Positions 12,525-23,689 of a stretch of DNA of 64,000 bases are shown piece by piece. Where the stretch lies: the NCBI GenBank assembly GCA_030407085.1, contig CM059584.1, positions 129,431,501-129,495,500 of the forward strand, given 5' to 3'. Each line of letters opens with the position of its first letter. The first letter of the stretch is position 1. Source of the DNA: Trichopria drosophilae. Its lineage: Eukaryota; Arthropoda; Insecta; Hymenoptera; Diapriidae. The notes under the pieces were generated by a model. It was not told the DNA's origin. It made no database searches and saw nothing but the letters and a program-made list of their open reading frames with translations. The translations under genes and the position numbers were made by a program.

Positions 12525-13824
12525 TTTGAGACCGGAACCGGAACATTATGCACCGCATTGAATACGCAGCTTCTGTGGTCCACGGGTAGATTGTCAAACC
12601 GGCAAGATCAGAGGGTCGCACTTTGGCACCAAAGACGCGTTAAAAGCGCAACAGGATATTCGATATGTCTGTTTTTGAATTGCACCGCTGCGATTTCACC
12701 GATATCAAACGTTCCTACTAAATGTAAAAACAAAAGAGCCTAATTTCACCAGATTCGAAAGATATTCTATTGAAATATATTCTTAAGATTAAAATGAAGG
12801 AAAGAAGAAATTACGGCGTAAGAGTTAGAAAAGATTAGAAGAAGCTGTTGCAATTTTTCAAAATATTACGGGATTATTGATTTCATTCTGTCCAAATAAG
12901 AAAAATCTTTTGGGGAAGATGGCTTCTCGTCTTTCTTCCCAAGTTTCTAGACAGTACAATGAAAGGAGAGCCTGAGAATCAAGATGGAAGCAGAGGGGTG
13001 TGAGGGTGATAGGACAATGGAGCTGGTTGAAGAGGTCAAGTGTGGCTCGTTAGAGAGAAAAGACCTCCACTGAGGAGAAGAGGTCACGAGAAAATCTTTT
13101 TGGAAAATAACCAACTATTCAGAAATTAATCAAAGATTGGAGAGTTATGGGGATTAGTTTTCTAATTATAGGAATGTAAGTACGGCTGACTTTTTGCAGC
13201 AGAATGCTGATATTTAATTTTTGTTTTTCTGCCGGTATGTTAATGAATCGTGAATGTTTAAAAAAAACTACATCAAGCCGATCCTCAGAACCTTAACGTG
13301 TTAGATTTCAAAGAAATTAAGATTTTGTCATTGTTGACAACTCACTCCGATATTCTGAATTTTGCAAAATTTGTACCTGATTCATAATCAATGAAATTAG
13401 AAACGGAAAAATATATAAAGTTTCCATAAAACTAAAAAGATTTTTTCGTTTTTTACAGCTATATTGAAGCAGTCATTTTGAATTTTGAATATCGACATCA
13501 GATTCGTAATCAGCTAGCTCACAAACCCTCAAGTACATATTTTTATCGATATAACCGCAGTTTAAAAGTTGAATGGTCGCCATCACGGACACGCTACTGT
13601 CCTATATCGAAAATCTGACACCAAATAAGTAATTAAAGAACTCAGAAACCCGTATACGAAATTTTAAATGATGATCTTGAAAAACAGCATTAATAATGGA
13701 TTCATAGAAGAAAATCATGATTTTTATGCATGTTTATTTATTACCCTTTAAGTATATTTATTTATTATAAATAATGAACAATAAATAGTTATGTCTCAAT
13801 AGTAGTTTTTATATATTCAGGACA
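12525..13824. other. Host DNA right of the GA tract
   Basis: Bases 12525-12720 are moderately GC-rich and then the sequence is AT-rich. One inverted copy of the 120-bp family lies at about 13465-13520. No gene was recognised. Confidence 0.4.
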
Positions 13825-14587
13825 TTTTTTCATTACAGCTTTTGGCGGTTGTATTCTGGATAAAAACAGGTCTTAAAAAAATTCCAAGTAACCAAAACAT
13901 TCGACCTAAAATTAAGTGAACTTTCATAATCTTTCATTCGATTTTTCGAAAAATGTAGCCCTGGAAAACTGTGCTTATTTCAAAAAAACATCTCGTTTTT
14001 TCACATTGAAATCGTTTTAGAATTCTCGTTTAAAGTAAATAAATCCTGGCCTCGAGACTTGAACTGAGTGTCCATGTTGGAATTTTGAAAATAAAGGTGA
14101 AAGCATCCAAAATGGCGGCTCAGACACTGAACAATCGACGAAAAGTTCAGCAAAAAGTTCTTAGAATTGGTCAGAGATTTTGTACCAATACTTTTTTTAA
14201 TTTTTCAAAATCCTGACATTCCTGAACCTTTTGACGATTGTTGTATGTCTGAGCCGTCATTTTGGATGCTTTAGCCTTTATTTTCATAATGTCATCATGC
14301 ACATTTTAAAGTTACAGTCAAGTTGAGGCCATGATTTATTTACTTTAAACGGGAATTCTGAAACGATTTCAATATGAAGAGGCGAGAGAAAAAAAGATAT
14401 GGTTGAAAATCCATGTTTTTTTTTTTGGAAATAATCATATATATACAGTTGTTCACGGTTACTTTTTTCGAAAACTGTAATGAAAGATTATGATATATAG
14501 ATAATAAAGATTATAAGTTATGGTTACTCGCAAGTTTTTAGGATCATTTTACCAAAAATACAACCGCCGACTTCGGCAGTGAAAAAA
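13825..14587. mobile_element. Foldback element with GGCGGTTGTATT ends
   Basis: The left end 'ttcattacagcttttggcgg' is matched by the inverse of 'ccgccgacttcggcagtgaa' at the right. Further inverted pairs include 'gcatccaaaatggcggctca' at 14104 against 'tgagccgtcattttggatgc' at 14251. The arms meet near 14180. No transposase was seen, and no target duplication was defined. Confidence 0.7.
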
Positions 14588-15022
14588 TTTCCATTAAGCA
14601 TTTAATGGCTTAACTAACATAGCCTCCTTCTACCTTAGTGCGTTTCAATTTCATTTTAGGAAAGTAAAATTCTAATTCTATGTTTGTGGAAAAAATAATA
14701 TTTTTTCAGGTCAAAAAATTGTTCTTTGATTTTTATGATAGTACTATTAAATTATTCGTATGAAATTATTCACGAAAAAATATAGAAGGAATTGTATTAA
14801 AATATACTAAACTTTCTACCATACATAAGAACTATTCAATTTCATGTTTTGTCTTGTTCTCATTAAAATAGTAAGAATTACTTTTAAATTCTGTTAAATA
14901 AAAAAACTATTAAATATCGTTATTAATTCAGACAACATTTCAAAACAATGTCAAATATGTATCATCAGAAATAGTATTTGAGGAAATAATAAAATTTGTT
15001 GGACGATTTGTTCGTAAATAAA
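14588..15022. other. AT-rich spacer
   Basis: Nothing recognisable was seen between the two inverted-repeat elements. Confidence 0.4.
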
Positions 15023-15624
15023 ACGGGAGGGGGTAAAATTCTCGAACAAAAATTTTCCCGAATATTAAAAATTCATAATGTAAACTATCCGAACGTTAAA
15101 AGTCGGAGAAGAAAATTATCCAGAATGAAATTGTCCCGAATTTTAAGAAAATAATTCATGGATATTTAAAATTGGAGTAATTAATTGAGAACTGTAACTT
15201 AACACCTCATGTTTATAGAGCTGATAAAGACATGACTTTTTGTGCTTGAGTCGAATTTAAACTATAATTTTGGCGGCGTTGAAATTGCGGTTTAATGTTT
15301 TTTCGTGATTCAGTAGAAATGTTCTATAATACTAATGGTTTCGATAATATTTTGACGTTTTACTCACTAAAATTGCAAAAAATTCAAACAAATACGTACC
15401 TACACTGGCGTTTAACCACGAATTTAGTTACTTATGTACGAAACGTAATTTCCTTAAAATTTGGAAAAATTTTATTCCGGAAAATTTTTCATTCCAGACA
15501 TTTCACCTTCGGATATTTTACAAATCGGAACATTTTGTTTCGGGACTTTTACCTTTCTGATATTTCATAATCTGAATCTTTATTATACAGGATCAATTAC
15601 GGGGAATTTTACTCCTCCCTAAAA
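15023..15624. mobile_element. Inverted-repeat element with GGGAGG...TAAAATTC ends
   Basis: The left end 'cgggagggggtaaaattctc' is matched at the right by 'ggggaattttactcctccct'. Both halves carry iterated motifs such as 'cccgaatttt' and 'cggaaaattttt'. A 91-codon open frame inside is rich in F, Y and I and consists of repeats. It is probably a non-autonomous DNA element. Confidence 0.55.
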
Positions 15625-16920
15625 AAACTTCAGTGACTTTTTAAAAATTACATCATTCAATTAAAAGAGTATCACTTATAATAATATATCTATAAGTTAC
15701 TGACATGTACTAACTACTAAAATTTTAGTATGAAGATTTTAGTATTAAAATGCAATAAAAATAATTTAAAATAGACTTGCACTTTCGAATGGTGCATCAA
15801 AAAGATACGAAAAATTAATAATTCACAAGTACAAATTAAAAGCTGGCACTATTTAGATTTTCTCTTGAATTGTACCATCGCCATGTATAACGCCTGTCTG
15901 TATAGTCCAATTAAATAAAACAGTTTTCCAGATAATTTTAGTACATTATTTAAGATTAACCTATCACACAATATTATAATCGAAATCATGCCAATTGTAA
16001 AATAATAATTTAAGGTTCAGTTTTTTTTTAAGACTAAACATTGTTTTACTAAAAATCTAGGTTTATTTATATATTTAGCCTAGATAAAAAAAATTAAAAT
16101 CAAATAAAAATAAAAAAATATTCATACCTGCATATTTTTGTTAGTGCAGTTAGTGATTTGCCATTTTCTTTTTAAAATTTCATAACTTTCTAGATACAAT
16201 TTTTGTAAAGTCCCTAGTATATTTTCTTTATAGTATGTAAATTTTTCAATTCAAATAGTACTTTGCCAGATATAATTTATACAAAATCGGGTGTATTTCC
16301 TGTATAGATTTTATAACCCATTTTCAACTGAGGGCCTTTACGAAATCTTGGAAAATCTATTCGAATATCTTCCTAGTTCACGGATAATTAATTACTAAGC
16401 AATAGGATGTTTCAAGTTTTTTTTTTATTTGTTGATATTCTCTCTAATTTTCCCTATATCAGAATACGTCTGACATGTCCACCATCATGAAAAAAAACGC
16501 CTAAAAACGGCTTTCATGTAGCGACATTGATGGTTAAAAAGTTAAAACAATTACAATGCCAGAGTCAAAATGGTCTACATTAAAACTAAAGTGACATACT
16601 TTCTGTCCAAAGTGCTAAAATTTTGAAAGTTTTAAGTCCAATAAGTAGCCTGGTAGACAATTTCATCAAATTTTTATACTACAGTATGTATTTTGGGGGC
16701 CCATCACAAATTCTCGACATTCCAAACCACCAAAATTAAAAAATTCGACACTAAAGACCAGACTTATAAGTAAATCTGAAAACCTCAATGTCATACAAAA
16801 TACTAGAAAACCTAAAAATCACTAGATTCGAAAACCCGACATTAAAAATCACGAGAATTAAAAAACCTAACCCTCAAAATGTCAATTCAAACCATTAAAA
16901 AACAGGCATTAACGATCAAA
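15625..16920. other. AT-rich DNA, no feature recognised
   Basis: No coding exon, inverted repeat or element end could be supported in this stretch. Confidence 0.4.
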
Positions 16921-16923
16921 TGA

Positions 16924-17460
16924 CATTTATTCTTGCTCCAATTTCACTCGAGTATTTAGTATCAAAATCGAAGTTGGGAGGTACATACCCTACTGTTTTC
17001 AAGGTCGCTTTTCAAGATTCCGAGGTCAAAATTGAGTTTCAGCCATTAGGAATATAAAAAAAAAATTTCCAAAAAGTTGGGAAATATTTATCCTTACCAA
17101 TTTATTTCGAGCCATTAAAATATTGGGATTCTATTGAATCTATGCATAATGATGAATAAAATAATTGAATTTTTTAAAAATTTTACTTTTATACCCCGCA
17201 TAATTCTAATGACCTCAAAATGGCCTCAACAATGACAATTTCTTTTAAAATTTTTGGAGGTTCTAACTCAAAAACTATGAGCTTTATTTAAAAAATGCTA
17301 AGAATCTTAGAATTCATCGAGAAATATCACGGAATTTAAAAAAAAAATTTTTTAACATTTTTTCAAAATTGTAATTTATTTTATAAAGTATATTCTCTCA
17401 TGAATTCTAAGAGTTTTTTTGTTCTTTGCATTTTTTTCCAAAAGCATAGTTTACCAGAAA
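16924..17460. repeat. Diverged repeat related to 38745-39400
   Basis: The shared order of landmarks is 'ttttc(a)aggtc.c..ttcaagatt', then 'tcaa(a/c)attgagttt', then 'tattccta', then 'cctcaaaatggc', then 'ctaactaaaaa.c.atga'. It is probably an old inverted-repeat element of the type at 29031 and 36262. The ends are not preserved. Confidence 0.5.
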
Positions 17461-18054
17461 ATTTCGATTTAACAAAAATTATGCGTTTTCGTACATTATA
17501 TTTTTGCAAGTAACAATTAATATTAGCATATCGGGAACAATTATACTATGCGCATTAATATTATGTATTCCAGCGTTTTTACTTCTCAAGTCAGAAACTC
17601 GTCTGTCCGATTTCGATATATTTGCTAATGTTGGTTAGAATACTTTTAATTGTCTTAACCCGTAAAGTCCCAAAACGGCATAAATTCCACCCGTTTTTCA
17701 ACATACATCATTTTCAACATATGAATCTTAATTGAATTACATTTCCTGAAATATTTTTTTGTGCTCTTTTCAAATCCGTCATTATTTTTGGTATAACTCT
17801 CTTAGATTCTCCAATATGGCGGCGTTTTCCTGGAAAAACCTGTTAATTTTCAATTTTTATTTTGATCAATCGCGATTTACATTTAGTTAATCAGCTCAGT
17901 TTTGCTCCAAATTTTGTATCGCGTGGAATTTTTTTTTGTACTATAAGGTTTATTGGTATTTTTTAAAAATTCAATTAGCGGTTGATTGGCATGTCGTGTT
18001 GTAACGAAATTTATTATTAATTTCTCAGAAATGATTGTCTTACAACAGAAGTTG

Positions 18055-18310
18055 GTATACTACAGTGTTTGAGGTCGCGGAATCCGAATCTAAAATCGGA
18101 TTTGCGAAATTCCAAATGGCGGACAAAACTTCGATAAAATGTTTGGATTGCGACAAAAAATGAAATATTACCGTTCTATAGGTCGCTAAATCTGAGAATG
18201 AAATCAGATTTTCGAAATTCAAAATGGCGGATCCAATATGGCGGACCAAATTTCGGCAAAACGTTGAGATTGCAACCAAGATTAGTATATCACTGTTTCT
18301 GAGGTCGCTA
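18055..18310 (+). repeat. 120-bp repeat units inside the piggyBac remnant
   Basis: 'gaggtcgcggaatccg', 'aggtcgctaaatctgag' and 'gaggtcgctaac' fall about 120 bp apart (18070, 18180, 18300). They carry the usual 'caaaatggcggatccaatat' core. Confidence 0.75.
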
Positions 18311-18537
18311 ACTTCTTTGAATAATACAAACAAACCATCTTCGATTTACTCTTTTCTTTAAAAAAGAGGGAGAAATCTTTCGAAAAAATTGTCTTTTCGT
18401 CTATTTCCGTTTTTAGCAACACCCAGGATCAACCACGTCGACGTAACGGAGATATGATCCCTTTTGGGTGCTTCATTTTCGTGAGTCCCTCGCACGATTC
18501 ATGGTGCTCAATCTTGAAACTCTTCTTGATTATTCTA

Positions 18538-18789
18538 TTATTTCCCACGATACTTTCCAAAACATGTAAAACAAAAATATCCACTGCAATCTATACAAGT
18601 TCTCGTTGGCCTTTGAGAACAACCTTCAAACGAGCATTTTCCTCTGGATCGAGTTCCATTTTTATGAGCAGAAAGATTGCTCTTTCCTTTTTTGTTACGA
18701 TAGCTTTTATTGACCTCTACCAACTTCTGTTGTAAGACAATCATTTTTGAGAAAATAATAATAAATTTCGAAAGAACTCGACATGCCAA
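18538..18789 (-). pseudogene. piggyBac transposase C-terminal cysteine-rich domain, remnant
   Basis: This 83-codon open frame begins inside the right inverted arm. It ends with a cluster C-x4-C ... RPTRTC-x2-C-x5-C-x2-C, residues about 52-78. piggyBac transposases end with such a cysteine-rich domain, in which 'RT' precedes a second CxxC and a final CxxH or CxxC; it binds the terminal DNA. The catalytic DDD region expected upstream (to the right on this strand) is missing, because the right inverted arm starts at once. The frame is a fossil, not a working gene. The assignment rests on the cysteine pattern together with the TTAA-flanked context. Confidence 0.65.
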
Positions 18790-19250
18790 TCAACCGCCAT
18801 TTTGAAAATACCAATAAAACCTTATAGTACAACAAAAAATTCCACTCGATACAGAATTTGGAGCAAAACTGAGCTGTTTAACTGAATGTCCACGCCATTC
18901 CAACATGGCACCACGCCAACACTAGTTTTAATTCTATTCATCGTTTTAGTTATAAACAGAATTTATTTCAAGTTAATAGTTCTTTAAAATCTATAAAATC
19001 AATAAATATGTTGTTAATCATTTTAGAGTAAATAGTGAAAAAATCCAATAAAACTTGAAAAAATCCAGGGAAACTCCGCCATATTGGAAAATCTAAGAGA
19101 GATAGAGCAAAAGTAATGACGGATTTGAAAAGAGCACAAAAACATACGTCAGGAAATATAATTCAATTAAGATTCATCTGCGAATTGGATCTGTAGTCGT
19201 ATGTTGAAAAACGGGTGGAATTTATGCCGTTTTGGGACTTTACGGGTTAA

Positions 19251-21420
19251 TGATGAATATTGGTACTATTTTCATTTTTTGTCACTTTTTTTACGATTGT
19301 AAAGAATTAAAACCGAACTTGAAAGAATACATGCTAAGGCAAGTGATACTTATTACGGTTACTTGAAAATTTCGGTTTTCTTTTAAATTATGACATTTTG
19401 TTTATTTACTTTTAAATATACCGTAATTCCTAAAGCGATATTCGAAATAGCGATGATTTAGTCTTATTTTAATAACGTTTTAATGCTAAAAAGTACTGTC
19501 AAACTTCATTCGAAATTTTTTAATAATAATTTATCCTTTATGGGTTAGAGCGGAATTTTTTAATTTGGCGAGAAAATTATAATACAGGTTTTCATACTGA
19601 TTGCAATTTTTCAGCAGTAAATTCCCTCCATTACTGTGATTGTTCCGCAAAAACGCGATAGAAAATGCCAAACAACGACAATAAAAATGAATCAATTTGT
19701 TTCAGATAGAGAAAAGGTAGGTGAATTTACTTTTTGACATTATCCCTTTCAAGATAATCTAAAAATAATTGAAAAATTCTAATACATATATATGGACTTT
19801 TTATTGTTCTTCCAAAAATACCATGTGTTGTCAATAGGAAAAAATTTTCAAAATTGGTAGACACCATTTATCCCTAAACGATGTTTATTATAATCGAAAA
19901 ATGTGTAGGGAATTTTGTAAACATATGCTAGGTGGCGCACAAATCCATAAAGAAAGTCGAGCAACGCTTACATCATATGCTGACTGAATTGACGATATTT
20001 GTAACAAGCCGATATTGACGATATAAGTAATTGACACATAATTCGATGTTTCATCGAATATCACGATGTCTTATATTACGATTTACGCATCATCAAACGC
20101 CTGTAAATGTAATTTACATTCGTCCAATGTAATCTTTTTTCAACTTAATTAGTGGATGCGTTTAACGCTTGTATTATAAAAAATAGATGGATTTACAAAT
20201 CTTGTATATATTTACATACAATATTCAATTTGAAACACAGACGTATTGTGCATAACTACCAGGTTTCAAGACATAACTTTTTGTTTTCGTCGTCATACTA
20301 CAAAGACTTGTTACGAATGGCTCGTGCAATTGAAAATTTCGAGTCTTTTTACAAGACTGAAAAAATAAACTCTTTTTGGAGTCGAATTTTATTAAATCCT
20401 TTCTTATTGGAGTGATTTTCTTAGTCACTCAATAGTAGATTGCCGACGATTTGATTTAGTCGGAACGAGCGCCGCAGAAAAAAAAACATCGCACACGGCC
20501 GCCGCGCGATAATTCCTGCTGTCGCCGCTAGTCCTTGATGTGCATCATAACGTACTACTTCTCACCCCTTAGAGAAATGAGTTTCCATTTCATACATAGG
20601 CACATATTTCATTAGTATTTTATTGTTGCTTGCTATTTCGTACGATTTTTTAGGTCGTACTTTTGATTGGTATCGTTAAAATTTACGAAAATTAAAGGCT
20701 ATTTTCAAAAATACTGAAAAAACAAGTGTTTTATGGGTAATTTTGTTCTTATAATGCAATTTTCGTTATTTTACCGAGTTCTGGTTTCTAACCTACCGAA
20801 GCACCTTCTCGATCGTTTTACTCGAAATATATTAATTATATATTTTGAATTTTGTCCATTTTGATTTCAAAATGGCGCCCATTTTTTTTTAATTAATGAA
20901 TACCCTATATTATCACATTCGGTAAGTTTTTTTTGCATCGTTAACGATAAAAAGTAAGTATTTTTAAGTTATTGAAAATTTATTTTTATTTTCGTAAACA
21001 AAATTGGATTGTGTTGTAGAATTTAAAAATGCCGGCTTCTTCACTATAGTGAGATTCATAAAATGTCTTGTTTAATATGCAGAGCAATATTATTTGCCAA
21101 TTATTGTTTTCATTACAAATATCAAACGCTTTTCTTTTGTTGGAATATGATTAGATACCGGTATTGTGCACGTCGTCAAATGTGTATGAAGATTTACAAC
21201 GTGCACAGTCAAATATATATTTCAAACATATAATATATATTGCAAGATTTATAATAATGATTGTAAATATTGAAATATATATTACAAACCTACGGTAAAT
21301 AATTCAGATTTAACCACATTATTTGAAACAGCAATGTCGAAAGCAGACCAATATGTGACCATGTTTTAAATTTGAATATTATAATTAAACCCAACATTAT
21401 TAGTACTTTTCTACTAATTA
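19251..21420. other. AT-rich host DNA
   Basis: No gene was recognised. A short GC-rich patch at 20455-20570, with 'gccgccgcgcgataat', looks unique. Short open frames near 20152-20428 lack coding signs. Confidence 0.4.
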
Positions 21421-21479
21421 TTGGTTGCCTCCTTTTCTCTTTTTCAAATAGTAGAACTTGATACCGAAGAAACGAAAAA

Positions 21480-22280
21480 CTTAATTATTCCTTATCGAAA
21501 TAGTACAAATGTCCGATACCAGTAACAAATTAGAACTTTTCCTCTCGGCAGCCGACAGGCCAGTTTTCCATGATCGAAAAAACCCGGCCCAATTACCCGA
21601 AAGAAACCGGAAAAACTCGAGGTACGCGAGGTACGCACTGGCGTCTTCGTGGAAAACGTCGCTCGGTATGTCAGTGCGGGAAATGCATTTTTTCTCCACT
21701 GTCGGCGGCATTGCGCGTATATACGCCGCATGGCGTTTCTGCAAAGGACGTGGGTAATAGCGTGCGGTCCAAAGCCCCATGGTGGTCTCATTAAACGCGA
21801 GCGACAACGCGACTACATAATGAGAATCAGTTAATTAAAACGAGGCACGGAGGCTGCCGAGCGAGTATATGCGCATATAGGCGTGTGCACGTGCATCGCC
21901 TTTGATTATGCATGTATATACATGTAAGTTAATTCACCGAGGCAGGCGCGATCGGCTCCGAGAGAGGGCATTAAAGTGATGCTGCTGTTATGGGGGGAAG
22001 CCCCCGTTTTCAACGTGCACATATACGCGTTAAAAAACAAAGTACGCGCGTTAATAAAGCTGGTCAGAGCGCCGCACTATTACCCTCGACAGACAATTTT
22101 CCCCGGAATGGAGAACCTGATTTCAACTTTTATCACGGAGTAATACAACCGAGATACAATGTACAATGTATATATATATATATATGCGTGTGACACTAAG
22201 GAACGTGCTGGCACATCGCGGAACATCAGCTTCATACGGATCAATAAGCTGCCGTGCCTGCGAAACAAAAGACTTCCGAT
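21480..22280. other. GC-richer unique island
   Basis: GC content and CpG frequency rise sharply against the flanks. Several overlapping short open frames exist on both strands (for example 21509-21757), but none is recognised. It includes 'cgcgagcgacaacgcgacta' and homeodomain-like 'ttaattaaaa' and 'ttaattcacc' stretches. It is a candidate regulatory element or untranslated exon, by composition only. Confidence 0.35.
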
Positions 22281-22358
22281 GTCATATAATAAAGGATCTT
22301 GATGGATGCTAGTTGAAAACTATTGAAATTTGAATTTGGTTTGAAGTCAACTTGTTAA

Positions 22359-23685
22359 CCCCTTTGTTGTGGATGACAAAGATTTTTGTCATTTAGGACT
22401 TTTCTTCCGTGGTAGAAATTCCGGCTGTCTTATTGGGCATTTATTGTACAATATTCTTAGGCAATTTTTGGACATAAATGTAAGATTTTGTTCGCTATTT
22501 ATTGGACAGTTTTATTAGACAATTTTTGCACAATTTTATTGCTTATATATTGTATGAATAGAAGTACAAAAGAAAATAGAAATTTTAATACACATTTCGG
22601 GGATCTCGGACACCATTGTATTTATTTATCTCTACGTTTACATCATCACATATAGACATAGAAATTGTACAACAGAAGCGCCACGCCATATAAATACAAA
22701 TATGTATACGCAGTAGCGAAACCTTCACTAAATGCTGTAGTCGAAGGTTGCTTATATACTGAATACATTGGACTCATGTACTTTCGAGAAAGTTTTGTAG
22801 CCGCAAAACCCGCAAAACCAAACGGTAATCCAGCTATAGTATAGCGTTCGGTCGGTAACTTATCGCCTGGAATCAAACAATATCTTACCGACGAAAACGC
22901 AAATCGAATGATAACTAGAACTTGAATATGTTTTTGTCTTTTAATCTGACTAGATAATATAGAAGGACGAAGCGACCTTCAAGTTCGATTTTCTTATTCG
23001 GTTCATTGTTGTGTTCAGGTATATATTCGCCGTATTTCTGTGGAGAATATAAGCCGACAATGTAAATAATTCATTATAGGTTATGTCGCTTTGTTTTCAT
23101 AGAGGTTTGTAATTGAAGCATTTTCGACATGTGATGAATAAAGCATAAAACTCGTCTGCTCTTGATTTTCATTCGAACGACTTTTAGATATATTCAGATA
23201 TCTTCTTATTCAATTTTGATCAATATCCGTGATTGCTTTACTTTAAAACAGAAATTAATAACACATTGAAAATCATCGCCTCGAAGATAACGCAAAATAT
23301 TAAGTTTCGCTCGACATTATACGTACGATTTTTGTTCAAAACGAAAAATACGCGAGTGATATAATGTTCATCTGCAAATATTAAGTAATGTTTAGGTTAC
23401 ATCTATGATTTGGTGTTTAAAACACTTTTCTTGGATAATAATTGGATAAAAATATCGCACAATTATTGCACATATTTCTTGTCCAAGAATTAGACAATTT
23501 TGTAAGATTTTCTTGTTTAAGATATGTTTTGCTTAAATTTGTCCAATTCTTGGGCATTTTATGGACACTTTTATTGTATACATGTTTTATGTCCAATAAT
23601 TGTACAATAATTGGTTTCAATTTCTACCAGGGGATCTAACTGCGGCAAAAACGCAAATCTTTGTCAAGGCATAAATTAGTCTAAT
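22359..23685. mobile_element. Degenerate TTAA-end element with a nested TGGTAGAAATT element
   Basis: TTAA at 22355 is followed by CCCCTTTGTTGTGGATGACA, like the ends of the element at 61435. A weak inverted partner, 'aaatctttgtcaaggc', lies near 23655. Nested inside, 'ccgtggtagaaatt' at 22407 and 'aatttctaccagggg' at 23619 form a second inverted pair, each next to tracts of 'ttggacat' and 'attgtacaat' motifs. The nested piece (22407-23633) carries coding-like sequence on the minus strand. Confidence 0.5.
22646..23037 (-). CDS. Possible two-exon small membrane protein (unidentified), minus strand
   Basis: Two open stretches join in phase. Exon 23037-22977 follows a good acceptor ('tatattctccacag') and reads KYGEYIPEHNNEPNKKIELE. 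A possible 110-bp GT-AG intron (22976-22867) ends in 'tgtttgattccag'. Exon 22866-22646 reads DKLPTERYTIAGLPFGFAGF and continues to a hydrophobic C-terminal segment (about YLYLYGVALLLYNFYVY) before TGA. A polyadenylation signal AATAAA follows within about 25 bases. The donor (G|GTCGC) is weak, and no start exon was found upstream. I do not recognise the protein; a short single-span membrane protein fits. It lies inside an inverted-repeat element, so it may be a captured or inserted gene fragment. The exons could instead be chance open frames. Confidence 0.35.
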
Positions 23686-23689
23686 TAAG

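Larger units (their letters stand above)
17659..19246. mobile_element. Deleted piggyBac element with long inverted repeats
   Basis: TTAA lies at 17655-17658 and 19247-19250. The ends are CCCGTAAAGTCCCAAAACGG and its exact inverse. The inverted arms are about 400-530 bp (17659-18058 and 18716-19246). The core holds two to three 120-bp repeat units (18055-18310) and a minus-strand remnant of a piggyBac transposase C-terminus. Most of the transposase is gone, so the copy cannot move by itself. Confidence 0.88.

Noticed and set aside
22877..22898. 22-bp GT...AG segment as an intron in the minus-strand candidate gene
   Set aside because: It is too short for an animal intron. The 110-bp alternative keeps phase and is more plausible.
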